From: Porites lobata
Lineage: Eukaryota > Cnidaria > Anthozoa > Scleractinia > Poritidae
DNA: 64,000 bases
Assembly (NCBI GenBank): GCA_942486035.1
Contig: CALNXK010000106.1
Span: 1,747,501 to 1,811,500, forward strand
Direction: 5' to 3'
The translations under genes were made by a program, and so were the position numbers. Below, one piece after another: positions 23,799 through 35,880 of the stretch (within the stretch, counting starts at the first letter, position 1; the number at the start of each line of letters is the position of its first letter). The notes beneath the pieces were generated by a model that saw nothing but the letters and a program-made list of their open reading frames with translations, did no database searches and had not been told where the DNA came from.

Positions 23799-26700
23799 CT
23801 AAAGAAACATAGGGTAGGCTTAGCATCACTGTGCAATTACAACAAAATTTTAGTTCTTACATCAAAGTATTGCATAGAACTGGGAAATGGTAGATAAAGA
23901 GCCACTGTTTGTGTGTGCGCTTATAATTTATTCATCGATATTATCATGATTAACTAGTGACATGTTAAGAAGATATTACAGACATACTCTGATATTGATT
24001 GCTCTGGCTCAATAGGTCACAAGAACTAAACACAAACCTGTGCAAAGCACTGAACTGCTGCATCAACACTGTGAAGAAAAAAAAAACAAAGCTTAATACA
24101 CAAAATGCCCAACAATACACATTTTTCAGTGTGATCTGCACCTTTTCTAGTCCTCTGCAGTGGAACATCGATTTAAGTGCCAATGGACTGGAGAAATTTG
24201 TTCGTTATATCCGATACCTCGATTTATCGTTGTTAGTCTGTTTAGTATTTACCTTTAATCTGCAGATGCTGACATTTTTTATTCGTTATATTAAGGTATA
24301 TTTTACAATTTGCGCAAGTAGATTGTGTTTGTTAAGATGAGGATTTTGCTAAATCAAGGTTCTGTTCCATACATTTTACTGTAATTCTGGCCGGGTTGAA
24401 GAAAATTGTTTCTTATACTGAGGACTTCAATATATAGACGTTTGTTAAATCGAGGTTCCACTGTACTTTCTTTGGTCTCTATAGCCTGTAGCTCTAGTTC
24501 TTATTAATTAGACTTAGGGGTTTGGTTAATTATCCCTTTCACTATTGTTTTGTAAAACCAGTGCAAACATAACAAACTTCTGGTAAAGTCTGCCTGCAAA
24601 ACAGTGCCAGAAAGAAGGATATCAGTGCTGCTTCGCAGACATTACTAACTGGGGTTTAGTTATATCTGTAATGCAGTCAATACATGTAGCACTTTGCCAA
24701 AATACACCAAATAAATTAATGTGTCCTTATTCAGGTTAATTTTGAAGTAGGATCGTGGTAATCATCCCTGGCAGAACCATGAACAAGTTTGGACTCCCTT
24801 AAAAGTAAATTCACTGATCTGACCCCATTAAACCAAAAACATCACTAACCTCCAGTCATCTTTCTCCACAAGATAAGCTATGATAAGGAAACCAGTCCTG
24901 TTGAATCCATGAGTGCAGTGGACACCTGATGTAAAAAAAATATAATTATTTTTATCTCAGCTGGTATGCACTTTGGGATTTGTCATTCTGAAGGGATACA
25001 TGTATAATAACAAAATCAGAAATGCCAACCTTCCACACTTGCAGCCAATGGTTGAATTGCAGAGGAACCAGAGAGATGAGACCGGACATAAGCATGTAAA
25101 GGTGCACTACGCAGCTGCTTCAGTCCATGTTTGATCTCACCTCATCCACCCAGGCCATTGACGGCACAAGTCAGATGGACCATGCCACTGGGGCCTACAT
25201 TCCCTACTCTTTACATTTTTATTCACACAGTGTCACAGGTTCTTTTAACATCCCCTTCCAGCTGATGTGCAAGGATGAAGGAGACAAGGCCAATGGCTTA
25301 TTGTTACCGCCCAATGACATGAACATCTGAACTGGGAAAGGGTTTAGACCACAGCTGGCATGATCTCACCAGTGTTTTAAAGACCTTGGTTAGTGGTCTG
25401 GCTGGAGTTTGAACTCAGAACCTCCCGCACGGCAGACAAGCAATCTTCCAACTTTGATTTCTGGGCAGTAGATGCTGCAGTGCCAAGCCAGTTGAATTTC
25501 AATAAAATTACAGTGGTTGGGATAAACCTACGGTCACATTCTAAACATCTGAGTGGTGATAATGACGGTGATGACGATTGTGTAGCTCACAGCTACATTC
25601 CGTTTACAGGGCGACCACATGAACCGAGGCAACCCAGACAAAAAAGGAAACAAATCTTGAAATTAGCCAATCACAAGTTGAGATCTAAACAATGAAATTG
25701 CGCATAATTTTGTACTCAGAGCAAGTTCAAAATACCTTGCAAACCATTTTTCCAAAGGATATAAGGGGTGGCGAATGGTACCTCGAAAAACGTGGGTCTC
25801 GGAAAAGTCTGGCAGGATCTCGAAATCTCGGAAGCGTTTTTGATAAGTCTCGAAGTCTCGTTTTTTCATGGTTTGTTTTTACTTTTTTTGAGCCTTAAAA
25901 CTTTTCACCAAAGAGTCTCAGGCTCGGATTTCTAACTAGGATCTCGGCGTCTCGGCGAGTCTCGGATTTTACCATTCGCCACCCCTGATATATGTATTAC
26001 AATAACATATATATTACAGGTCAAAATTAAATTCAGGTTAAGATTTTTTAACCTAGGTTGATTCTGAATTTCCTTTGTCAGGGCTTCTGATATTTCGCGC
26101 GGTCGTGGACCCGCGAAATTCAGGCTTTTCCGCGAAATCCCACGAAATTCCCCAAAAAACGCGAAATACCGCGAAATCCACTAGAAAGATTTCCAAATAC
26201 ATGTAGGCAAAACATATGTAATACTTATCTTGGCTATTAGACCTGTTTTATTCACCCCAAACGTCCAAATTTATCTTGAAACGTCGTCACTGCAACGAGT
26301 AAACAACGTCCCAAAACCACCAGGCGTTCTTAGATTAATGTTGCGAAAAACTGGGCACTAACCATAATTTTAACAGCTTTAGCATTTGCTCATCTCTCAA
26401 GCGAACTGTTGTTGAAAGAGCAAATGATTATCCCTGTTAAAAAAAAACGTTAAACAACGCTGGTCATATCGACGCAAAATTGATAGATTTTAGCGAAATT
26501 TACCAAACAAAATCCAGCGAAATCGGCTGTTTTTTACTGATTGTTTCTTGGCGAAGTTTCCCCCCGAAATTTCCCGTGACATCGGCCGATTTTTCTAAGA
26601 ATTTGTCCCTGAAAATCCTTCGAAATTTGACTTTTTTCCGGTAAAATCCCACGAAATCGGCCGATTTTTCTGCGAATTTTGACTTTTCTCCCGCGAAATC

Positions 26701-29700
26701 AGCCGATTTTTCAACAAATTTTCACTTTTTTCCCGCGAAATCAGCCGATTTTTCCGTGAATTTGCCCCTGAAAATCCCGCGAAATTTTGCTTTTTTTCCG
26801 CGAAATATCAGAAGCCCTGCTTTGTCTCCTACTTGAACTCCTAATCCAATATTATTCGTGGATTAGGGCTAGGAGACAAAGGAAATTTTAACCTGAATTT
26901 AATTTTGAACTGTAACATAATCATGATGGCAGAATCAAAGCCAGCAGTAAAGAAATTTTGAACAATCCGCACTAAAGGCGATGGCCCCTCACAAAAGATG
27001 GTTTTTATTATTTGAAGGAATTTTGGGTTTTTCTGTTCCGTCAATCTTCTTAGCAGACCTCCTAGGAAACACATGTTTACTTCAGTGAACAAGTTCAAAA
27101 GGTCATGGTTTGTGATTGGTGGATTTCAATCCATTTTGTTTGTTTCTGCATTTCACTAGCGTCATTGCTTGTGATTGCAGTTAGGGCAATCATTGACTTG
27201 TTTGCTTTGAAGATTTTTTCTGATCTTTCTTATTCATGCCAAGAATCAATGTCTGCCCTCTTCCCTCCACAAAAATTCCACTAACCATGGCGATTTTCTT
27301 CACTATTCTTGAACAGTCTAGATTCATTCTCAGTTTTCTTTTTGTTGGGCAAGCTGGGTGAGTGCATATTGTAATTTGCATTACATGTAACCAGCCCCAT
27401 ATCTTTGTTGCTAATGCTCTCAAATTGCCGACACTGCCATTCACTCGCTGAGTGCTATTTGCTGTGAAATGAACGGCCATTGCCTTTAGTTTGAATTGTT
27501 CAAAATTTCTTTACTGCCGACTTTGATTCCAGCAAAACCAGACATTGTCAAAACATTTTCAGTTTGATTTACACAAATGTCACAATTCCTTATTTTTTAT
27601 ATCCTTTAGAAAAACGGTTTGCAATGTATTTTGAACTGACTCTGAGTACAATTATGCACAATCTAATTGTTTAGATCTTGACTTGTGATTGGGTAATTCA
27701 AAATATTTCTCTCAAATTTTTGTCTGGGTGGCCTCGGTTCGTGTAGTTGCACTGTAACCCCTCCTAGGGAACAAAAACGTTGGTTATTGTAAGCGCAAGC
27801 AGTAAAGGGAAATCTTGTGTTTTTCCTGTTTGTCTGTATTTCTTTCCAGATTTTTCAAAATAACAATCGAGCATTTTTTCAATGATTTTTAATTTGGCTA
27901 CGTGTGACAGTGAATTGACTCACAGTTACATGTGTATCATAGCCCTGGTCATGTGGTATCTCTGTGAAGGTGGTATACCTGTGACTGTGGTATTCATGTG
28001 GCAGTAGCACCCCTTTGGTTATAGACTCTACTCTTACTAAAACTTTCCACATGATCACATACCTATAAGTCCTCCTGGATTTTGGTTGAAATATCTATCA
28101 CACATACTGATGAAAAGAGCCACCTGTTCTCTTGTTGGAGTTTCTCCATGTCTGCAGTAAAGACCACAGAGAAGTAACAGCCATTAATATAAAGTACATC
28201 AAAGTAAAAAAGTAATTGTGGCCATGAACAGTGACCTCAACATAAACTTTCTAACTGTTGGCTCTTAAGTGGATGTTTGACAAAGCCATATTCAACATTT
28301 TTGCAGAACATAGAACATAATACTTTGGTCACAAACTCATTTACATGACATTAGGATCACATTTGCAGGGGATTTTTTCAATTCAAATAACCAGAGACAA
28401 TAATTATTAATCCTGAGGTTCACTTATTGCCTAAAACTAGTCTGCTAGACATTGTTTTCCTCCCATGGCCAAAGGCAACTAGTTTGAATAATGTCAAATT
28501 TCTGAAAAAAAAAAATATATTTTGTTCATCAAAAATGTATGTAACCTAGCATGATTATCATTTGTTCATTGTTTGCTCCTTTTACTTTTGTAGTAATAGA
28601 TCAAACATTTGCCTGTGACATATGACTGAATTAATATATTAAATAATTTTGAAAAAAGTCTGGCCATTATATTTCATTTTGCTACAGATAAATGCTGGAA
28701 ATTCCCCAGATATTAGGGGTTTTAATTTTGAAAATTTTCTGAGGAAAGCTTGACCCCAAACATCTTATTTTCTACGGACTGTTGAAAATTTTGCAGAACA
28801 CTCTGTTGAAATTTTTGGCTACTTCAGTTTTTACTGAAACCCCTGCATTTGGGAGTAGAACACAGAAAAAAGAGCGTTCTTTTGTTTAATGTCTTGTGAA
28901 ATTAATAATTCTATATTTTCAGCTTCTTGTGGATTCATGTGAGCAGTAAACTGCTGGAGAAATGACAAACATAGTACAAATATTATACCAACCCCTTGCA
29001 ATTCATCTTGACATGTTTGATTCCTGTCCTTTCCACCTCTGTTTTATCGTAGAAGCGTGTCGTATTTGTCAAGTCAATAATCAATCCTAACTTCACCTAA
29101 AAGAAAATAAAAAAATCATCCTGTTTAATAGTCATCATCAATTTTGTTTTCTTTTCTTTGCAGAAATGAGTAAAAATAACTGCTCAAAAGGTGTCTTCTC
29201 ACTGGTCACAGAAAACAATAACATAAGATAGTTCATCGTTATTTCAGAATCCATTGAGTTATGGTTAGAGTGACAAAACTTGGCTTTTAGCGTTAGGAGA
29301 GCTGCTATGTGACCCCAGATTAAAGCCCTCTAACCCCTTATAGCTTAGTTTTTAAAAGTATGGTTAAAAATTGGCCAAAAAAATTTGATCTACTCTCACC
29401 TTTAATGAATTAAGGTATGCGAACAACATTGGCAGCTGAAATCGATTTGCCTCAGGAATGTTAGCATCATAACGAGGTCCCAGTGGTGTTTTGAAGGCAA
29501 GAAATTTGTCTGAACAAAAAAAAGTCAAAAATCTGTCTGTTTATTATATCACATATGAAGGGGGAAGCATTCTCTTATGTATAAGTCAGGCAATAATTGC
29601 CATCAAAAAAACCTGCATTAGACTCGATTGGTTAACCCTTTAAACCCTAAGATCAAAATTTGAATTCTCATTTGTTGCCCCTATTCATTTCGTACAGAAG

Positions 29701-31480
29701 TAGTGGGGAGAAGTTGATAATATATCAAGCAAATTCATCTTGTGTGATCATGTTCGTAATTCTCATGACCCTCTGTTTTACAAAGCATTGATATTACAAG
29801 GAGAAATTTGATGCTGATCGCTCTTAGGGCTTAAAGGGTTAAACCCCTGTACAGTGTTACTCACTAAATGACAAAAAGTTAGGGATCGGGTTATGCAGGT
29901 TGATCCAATGCCGTCTAATTCAGGTTTTGTCCATGGTCTTATCATGCAGCCACTTCAATACACGCTGTATATCATAAGTAGCCCTGAGACCCACGAGCTA
30001 AATATTAAAAATACTAGATGAATTTTTTGGGAAATGCTCCACAGATAAATAAACCATCAACAGTTTGTAATAAATTTAATAATTTTAATTCAAATCAGAA
30101 CAGAGTCCACTAATCCTCTCTTCTTTAAATTTTCTTTTTTTATGACATATTTTAGTACTCTTTGCTGTCATCTGACCTTCTGTTGTCTGCCTTACAACAA
30201 ACATCAGAAATACAACCAGCATCCAACTTATTTCAAGCATCTCTTCTGCATAGGGTTGTCAGCGAATTCATTTTTCATTTTGAGCACAACTATTGTTTAC
30301 TAGGTTATTACTGATTGAAAATAAAAAAATTGTTTGAATGCCTGCGCTGGTGGAATAGTCGTTTACAGGTATGGGTTATCCTGTGTCAAACGCTTTAGAA
30401 TGTTTTTCCGGCCTTTGATATATAGCATCAATATGTCTGTAGCTCGATGTTAACAAAGGTGTTAAGAAGGTTTAACTCTGGCGTAAAAAACTTCTGTAAC
30501 ATGAATGAATTACTACTACAATAAGCCGAAAAAAAGTGCTGTTTCAAGTTAAAGACAGGACAGGACTTAACTACAGTTGGCAGCCTATACTTTCCTGAAA
30601 AAGATGATCCAGGAAATAAGGGGTACTTTTATTCTTCGGCAAATTTGTGGCCAAATTACTGAAAACTATAGAGAAAAAGATGAAAAAACAAACCGAAAGT
30701 GCGAGCAGAGTTGTGCGCAAGTTTGATTCCTGTGAACCTCGAGCAATAGGCTTGGCGAAAGACATGATGATTTTTTGCTTGAGAATTGCGTGATGAATCT
30801 CGCACATGTACGATAGAGAATTGAATGGTTGTTCGCAGAGGCTACTTTTCGCATGCCAGCTCATACCACACAAAAGTAGCCTCTGCTCCCAGGGTAGCTT
30901 AATAGAGGATTTACGGTATAAGACAGACGTAAAAAAGGATGTAAAAGAATAAAATTTAGAGAACAAGTAAAGGCATATATTTTAGTGGCTTGGCAGCTCA
31001 GTGGCTGTTCAGTCAAGGTTATACGGTTTAGTGGCTCGACCGCTCGGTATAAACCTCGAAAATTTACCCTGTATTCTGTAGTTAAGCCCAGTGCTGTACG
31101 TAAATGTAACATAGCCTAGCCTTGGCTTAATATTAAGTTCAACCATTAAAACATTATAATAATAAAATTAAGCTAAATGCGTTTTAAGCTGATGTTTTTA
31201 AACTGACTAACTGACTAGTTCCGTGGCATCATTTAAAACTTGGCTAAAAGTTAAAATCGTTGTTCGTAAAGTTGAATGATAAATGAATGAGTAAATGAGT
31301 TTTTATTTGTATGATGAACCTCTTCGACTCTACTTGCATTATACAATATGCTGAGTCTTAAAGACCTACAATCTGTACAGCTGTGGCTGCATTTTTGTGG
31401 TCGAGGTTACATGAACAGAGCTTACCGGCGATTATCTTGCTTTTTCTGGGACAATTAAGCCAGCGAGGTGGTACAGACAT
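14842..31480 (-). CDS. RNGTT: mRNA-capping enzyme (RNA 5'-triphosphatase plus guanylyltransferase), 17 exons
   Basis: Nuclear bifunctional enzyme that removes the gamma phosphate from nascent RNA polymerase II transcripts and adds GMP. Exons (minus strand, high to low): 31480-31426, 29509-29400, 29096-28993, 28151-28063, 24925-24850, 24068-24038, 23798-23583, 22282-22182, 21434-21333, 20827-20692, 20154-20083, 19626-19546, 18830-18747, 17028-16960, 16368-16268, 16000-15934, 15045-14842. All have AG/GT borders and matching phases, giving 565 residues against about 597 in human. The start [13 protein letters not shown] matches the conserved capping-enzyme N-terminus. Residues 121-130 hold the cysteine phosphatase motif [11 protein letters not shown]290 in SWKADG is the GMP-accepting lysine. 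Later guanylyltransferase motifs are LLDGEM, ENDGLIF, VLKWKP and DKSFPNGY. The extreme C-terminus is uncertain: the frame reads to a stop at 14842, but a donor-like gagtacgt near 14913 could lead to a further exon I did not find. Confidence 0.93.
15222..15510. repeat. Tandem repeat, about 115-base unit, ~2.5 copies
   Basis: Units share gtggatgaaatcctaaagtg, gaccattcaaatgaa and gtggttctaa with small differences. A further single unit of the family is at 19920-20050, also in an RNGTT intron. Confidence 0.75.
17218..17266 (+). repeat. (AAT)n microsatellite
   Basis: About 16 taa/aat units in an RNGTT intron. Confidence 0.95.
17843..18120 (+). mobile_element. tRNA-derived SINE-like element
   Basis: A-box-like tggctgagtggttagagc (from 17856) and B-box-like gagttcaagtccc (from 17899) form a tRNA-like head; a second half-copy (gagttcaaatcc, about 17949) follows. 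The tail continues through ggcccaactagtattag. It sits in the RNGTT intron between 17029 and 18746. Confidence 0.6.
19920..20050. repeat. Single unit related to the 15222-15510 tandem repeat
   Basis: Contains gagtctgtggatgaaattct, gttaccattcaaat and agcagtactttcc. Confidence 0.6.
22414..22682. mobile_element. Foldback element, tacagctatttcgagaaagg family, copy 2
   Basis: Arms tacagctatttcgtgaaagg and cctttctcgaaataactgta, with the same inner gacaatcctgaaaggta motif, around a longer centre than copy 1. Lies in an RNGTT intron. Confidence 0.75.
22943..23246. mobile_element. Foldback element rich in ttgcagcaac motifs
   Basis: Ends cactaggtgacaagttgc and gcaacctgtcaccatgtg are inverted. An inner pair, gagaatttttgtgaaaatc at about 23070 and gattttcaaaaaaattctc at about 23197, also mirrors. 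Confidence 0.65.
24038..31480 (-). CDS. RNGTT: RNGTT exons 1-6: RNA triphosphatase domain
   Basis: Six exons encode residues 1-155, the cysteine-phosphatase-fold RNA triphosphatase. Recognisable pieces in order are [12 protein letters not shown] (exon 1), [16 protein letters not shown] (exon 2), the [11 protein letters not shown] strand (exon 3), [10 protein letters not shown] (exon 4), the HCX5R active-site loop with C123 and R129 (exon 5), and [10 protein letters not shown] (exon 6, only 31 bases). The loop is intact, so catalysis is expected. Exon 3 ends at an unusual but legal GTTGGT donor. The intron between exons 4 and 5 (28062-24926) carries a SINE-like element and two nested foldback elements. 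The intron between exons 1 and 2 has a 29.6 kb foldback element. Confidence 0.9.
24158..24463. mobile_element. MITE with cagtggaac ends
   Basis: Terminal inverted repeats cagtggaacatcgatttaa and ttaaatcgaggttccactg bound a 306-base AT-rich interior with no coding capacity. Lies in an RNGTT intron. Confidence 0.7.
25040..25455 (-). mobile_element. tRNA-derived SINE-like element, minus strand
   Basis: On the minus strand, a head with aagttggaagattgctt and a B-box-like gagttcaaactccagcc (plus-strand 25398-25417) precedes a body running left to about 25040. Plus-strand open frames here are accidental. It sits in an RNGTT intron. Confidence 0.5.
25765..25985. mobile_element. MITE with ggggtggcgaatggta ends
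   Basis: Ends ggggtggcgaatggta and taccattcgccacccc are perfect inverted repeats. The interior repeats tctcg-rich words. AT-rich 'atata' on both sides may be the target duplication. Confidence 0.75.
26013..26917. mobile_element. Outer foldback element interrupted by another element
   Basis: Left arm (from attacaggtcaaaattaa to tttcctttgt) mirrors the right arm (acaaaggaaattttaacc to ttgaactgtaac). The left arm is split by the element at 26079-26819. Confidence 0.7.
26079..26819. mobile_element. Inserted element with cagggcttctgatatttcgc ends and cgcgaaat array
   Basis: Ends cagggcttctgatatttcgc and gcgaaatatcagaagccctg are inverted. The right third is an array of gcgaaatc.gccgatttttc units. 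CTTTGT flanks it on both sides (26073-26078 and 26820-26825). Confidence 0.8.
29632..29842. mobile_element. MITE with ttaaccctttaaaccctaag ends, copy 1
   Basis: Ends ttaaccctttaaaccctaag and cttagggcttaaagggttaa mirror each other. A diverged copy lies at 35449-35664. Confidence 0.75.
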
Positions 31481-32008
31481 CTTAGACAGGATTTTTTTCT
31501 CATCTACGGTAGTTGCAGTAGAGTTTTCTTGAAATCAATGAGGGAAAAGCCCATTTTTTCTATGAAACGTTATCGGCTTCCTTCCTGCATTCGGCAGCCA
31601 TGTTTATTACCTCGTTCTGATGCACAGCGACCCCTCACCGTTCCCCCCGCCGAGACTGAATACCATATAGTCGTCTACCACATAACCCCTTCTTCAGCCA
31701 CCGCGAATACTACAGCTACTACATTATACACTGTAGCTACTATGGCTATTAATATAATGCTATACTCTGGTATTCAGAGGCTTTGTCTACTTACAAGAGC
31801 TATGGGCTCATGTATGGTAAACAATATTATTGTATGGCTTCAGCCATGAAGTACATATCTGATCAGGTCCTGGTTATTCGGTCAGTCAAATCTCTATCCA
31901 GTTGTATTTCCCTAAAAAGATACTCATTTGCTGTATCTTTGCACACAACAACCAAGGAAAAAATGACTGAAATATGGGCGGTTGCAATTTCCCTCTACTA
32001 ACCAGCCT

Positions 32009-32375
32009 CAGGGCTGTCAACCCCCTATGACTTCAAATATTGAGAGATTGATGGTGAAGGGATTATAAATGACGTCATTTGTGAAAAAAAAAACACGCAA
32101 AAAAGAAGTTGTTGGAATAGTAACATTTGACCTAATTGGTTTACTTCCCACCAATCACAGTATTGCTTATATTACAATGGCATACCGGAGTTTGTGAGGA
32201 AACGTTCGATGTTAACAGTAAAATAGCTGAAACGACGCAAAGTAGGAAGTCCATTCTACAAGAAGTGGCAAACTTTGGCAGTTATCCGGGAGATTTCAGA
32301 CTCTAACCTGGAGACCGGGAGAAATGGTTCAAAATCTGGAGTCTCCCGGATAATCCGGGAGAGTTGACAGCGCTG
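32009..32375. mobile_element. MITE-like element with cagggctgtcaac ends
   Basis: cagggctgtcaac at the left and gttgacagcgctg at the right are inverted with one mismatch; inside, ctcccggat/atccgggag words repeat. It lies about 0.5 kb upstream of the RNGTT start. Confidence 0.55.
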
Positions 32376-33644
32376 CAGCCTTGTAGTGACCTTCTTAGGG
32401 CTGTCATCACTTGTACCTTCCTCATGAAGAAAGGAACGTGTGAAAAACACCTGAATGGGAGGCAGAGGAAAAATGACTCTGTAGACAAAGAATGTCTTTT
32501 ACATGCCTTAACTTCTTCACAAGATATTTCTATTTCAACACATTTAATTTAAAGGAGTCACTCAAACGTCAAGTTAACCCCGGAATTTATTACTGGCAAT
32601 GATTTTGTTTTCCATCATCAATAACCAAAAAACATCTCTGAATAACCATAGTTTATTAACAAGTAAACATTTAACACATTAGTGTTGACAAAATATTAAG
32701 CATGAGACACATTTAGGTATTAAGTTTTATTAAAATGCTAGGAGCTTCCATCCATAGATAAAAAGCTATCAAAAATTATAAGGAAAAAATCTGAGCTTAG
32801 AGTTTACCAAGCTTCAGATTGAAAAAAAGGATTCAATTGTTATTGATTTAATTACTAGTTTAAAGACTATCTTTTTCTCAGATGTTTTACAACCTGTTTT
32901 AAACTATTAGAATTTGAATAAGTAAGGTTTTGAAAAGACAAAGTGATCTTAAGATCGATTTGGTTTTTTTGGTCCGCACTGGTGGCACATGGCAAAGTCC
33001 TGCGATATAATCATATTTCAAAGAGAAAAATAACCTTAAATAATATCCTTACAGTAGCTACATATAATGCTATGGAATGCCTCAAAAGTCAATAAATCTC
33101 TACACATTAGAGGTCTTTGGAGTAAGAACCACACCTCAGACATAAATCAAGTGCCCCAAGGGAAAAAAGCTGTACAACTGTAGTTACTTCAGAATATTTT
33201 CAATAACTGAAAAATAAACTATTTTGATACACCTGATTTACTAGGTACTTTTATGGCTCAATTTTATTATTTATTGATTTTAAATTTTGTTTTCCCTTGT
33301 TTCAGACTCATTATTGTTATTTACCATATCCCACAACAAAGGGATCCAAATTAAAACCAAAGATAAAATTAAGCCATAAAAGCATACACTTTGTAAAGAA
33401 CCTTAAATTAAATAGTTCAAGTATATATTTTGCATGACTGCAAACTACGTATCCACCTCCACATATAGCATACCTAAAAGATGCATACAATAATATTAAA
33501 TGCATATAATATGTAGACCTGTTTATCACTCTCAGAGCTTCAAGATGGAAGTGGTACACAAGCAAGGAATGATTGTATATCCAGGTTTCCATCTTTTTCA
33601 GGTATTAACTGCTTGAAAGTCACAGTATACTCTGTGTAGTATTT

Positions 33645-34059
33645 AGGAGCTATTCACATGATACCGGAATGACTTTCATTCTGGAACGAGTTCATTCCAT
33701 CTCCATTTATTTCTCTTTTTGTTTACATGATACCGAAACAACATTTTCTTCTGGTACAAGTCATTCCGGAATGAGTTCATTCTGGTTCTCACTCTGAATG
33801 AAATTTTTGCTCTTGTAAAAATTAAATTCTGGTATCATATAAAGTGAAAATGAACTTTCTTCCGGCTTGAAAATTGCAAATCGTATAGTCTAGAGTGAGT
33901 GGTGTACGTGTATCTGATCTGGCGCAAAAAACCACACACGCAATAATGCCTTGGTTTGAGCTGTTTGATTTTATCATGTGAAAACAGCATGAACTTCACT
34001 CTGAAACGAAACTCATTCCAGAATGAAAGTCATTCCAGTACCATGTAAACAACCCCTCA
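33645..34059. mobile_element. MITE with ggaatgactttcattctgga arms
   Basis: Left arm with gataccggaatgactttcat mirrors right arm atgaaagtcattccagtacc; further gttcattcc/ggaatgag words fill the interior. It ends about 30 bases from the SLC10A7 stop codon. Confidence 0.75.
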
Positions 34060-34091
34060 GTCTTGAGAAGTCCTGCTTTGAGTAGAAATGT

Positions 34092-35111
34092 CTATATAGC
34101 TGCATTGACAGCTACCTTTTCTTTCTGCTGTGCACTTAACATCCAGCCCTTCACCACAGGAACCAACAGGCCACCCAGCAAAATTTGCACAGGGTGATAA
34201 ATCAGCAGAGGAATTGAGATCAATGAAAGATAATTGTAGCCCGCAAAAACAATTTTTAGCATGGGAATACCTAAAGTCAAAGATTTGTGTGTCGAAGCAA
34301 ACATGATAGCAACTGCGTCCGCTGGGGTGAATGTTGATTCTTTCATGGTTGCCAAGGAAAACGTGAGGGCCAATAAACAACATTGTAATAAGACAATAAT
34401 GACAATAACAGATAATAAATCTGTTGAATCAATGTCTCCAGTTTTCTGAGAAAATGTGTCACAAAATGTTGTGTAGATTATCAACAGTAAAACACAGCTA
34501 CTGATAGTTCCAAATGGAGGTTTTGTCTCTTCCATCCAGTCCTTTATGTACCTCCTTAAAAACTGCCCCACTAACAGAGGACATACCACGGTCATGGATA
34601 ACTGGGCTACGATCAAAAGAAATGGAACTCCTGAAGACGATCCTAGAAACACGAGCAGTAGAAAAGGGGTGACGAATATTCCGAGGAAACTTCCGAACGC
34701 GGAGTTGAAGATAGCTGCCGCTTCATTTCCACCAACAGCCTTTGTAAGTATCACGGCTGATGAGACCGGAGGAGGCATACATCCCACCACCAATAGTCCT
34801 TTCAGTAGCCATTCATTCAAGCTCGTAAACTGCAAGATCCTCACTATTAGTGACATCAAACCAGGGACAAAGACCAGCGTAAAACTCTGAACAAATACAT
34901 GCAATCGCACATTGCTGAGGGCACTTTTTAACTCTTCTGTCTTCAATGACAAACCACTGTTCAAAAAGATAGTTGACACAGCCACGTACTTGACAGTAAT
35001 TTCGGGCTTTAAAATCCCACCTTTAGCGCCAATGAACGGTGCAATTTTAGCTAAGCTAATCACCACAACGATTCCAATTAAAAACCAGTTCTTTTGCAGC
35101 CTAGCGAGCAT
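34092..35111 (-). CDS. SLC10A7: Sodium/bile acid cotransporter 7, intronless
   Basis: Single uninterrupted 339-residue reading frame, close to the 340 residues of the human protein. SLC10A7 is a multi-span Golgi and plasma-membrane protein linked to intracellular calcium control, glycosylation and skeletal mineralisation; unlike other SLC10 members it does not transport classic bile acids. The sequence follows the animal protein along its whole length: [85 protein letters not shown] and [20 protein letters not shown]. About ten hydrophobic spans are visible. The frame stays open eight codons upstream with a GTG, but the ATG at 35111 ([10 protein letters not shown]) lines up with the human start and is chosen. 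Vertebrate orthologs have many introns; here there are none. A foldback element ends about 30 bases beyond the stop codon. Confidence 0.96.
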   Translation of the reverse strand: MLARLQKNWFLIGIVVVISLAKIAPFIGAKGGILKPEITVKYVAVSTIFLNSGLSLKTEELKSALSNVRLHVFVQSFTLVFVPGLMSLIVRILQFTSLNEWLLKGLLVVGCMPPPVSSAVILTKAVGGNEAAAIFNSAFGSFLGIFVTPFLLLVFLGSSSGVPFLLIVAQLSMTVVCPLLVGQFLRRYIKDWMEETKPPFGTISSCVLLLIIYTTFCDTFSQKTGDIDSTDLLSVIVIIVLLQCCLLALTFSLATMKESTFTPADAVAIMFASTHKSLTLGIPMLKIVFAGYNYLSLISIPLLIYHPVQILLGGLLVPVVKGWMLSAQQKEKVAVNAAI

Positions 35112-35448
35112 ATTTACTGTGATATTGCGGCTCACAACAATGTTCTACCGGCATCCGCCATTTTGAACAAATTTATGCAATGCCACGGACAATGCCACGT
35201 GCAACAGATACGTCATACATTCTCGGGGGTGGGGAACATTGGGAATGCGGTCGGGTGGCAACCAGAGAAGCCTGCACTATTATATGTTTTCTTTCCTTTT
35301 TACAGACACATAGGCTGTGTACAGACATACATAGGCTGAATATATTCTCTCTTCAGGCTGCATAAGCATGTGACGCTAGTGCTGGGAAGAAATGAAATGA
35401 CAGAAATCGGAGGGTTTGGTTCCAGTCAGTGTGAAAAGCAATCTCAAC

Positions 35449-35664
35449 CCATTAAGCCCTTATATCCATATACAAATTCTCCCAACTGATCTCCATACAT
35501 TTCCTTAAAAAGTTAGTTGAGAGAATTTGATAAAAGATCAAAGCATTTTCCCTTTGGTGATCATGATTATTTTATAATTCTCACAACCTTTTCTCTTAAT
35601 GATGTTTTGATATTGCTAGGAGAAATAATTATTGTTGTTAGTCACTTCTGGGACTTAAGGTTAA
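35449..35664. mobile_element. Diverged copy of the ttaaccctt MITE
   Basis: Carries ccattaagcccttatatcc, gtgatcatgattattttat and gcta-ggagaaat in the same order as 29632-29842; the terminal match is weaker. Confidence 0.55.
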
Positions 35665-35880
35665 TATACAGTGCTTGCTTTTGCAGCACATCACAAAGTT
35701 TATCTTGTTCATTTGTATTATACTTGAGCAATGTTTTGAATCCAAATATGAACATGACAAAACAAGCAAGGCTCACAACATAATTTTTGCCAACAGTATC
35801 ATAGACAATTTAAGCTTACTGCAGCAGTATAAATGGAACACAATCAAAACACGATTTCTGCAATTAATCATCAAAGTGCC

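Noticed and set aside
25127..25695. Two plus-strand frames in the RNGTT intron
   Set aside because: They lie in a SINE-like repeat read on the opposite strand.
30571..31112. Minus-strand frames of 83-131 codons in the first RNGTT intron
   Set aside because: No domain, overlapping frames and intronic position; probably repeat or chance.
34546..34890. Plus-strand open frame over SLC10A7
   Set aside because: Exact shadow of the conserved minus-strand transporter; its own translation matches no family.
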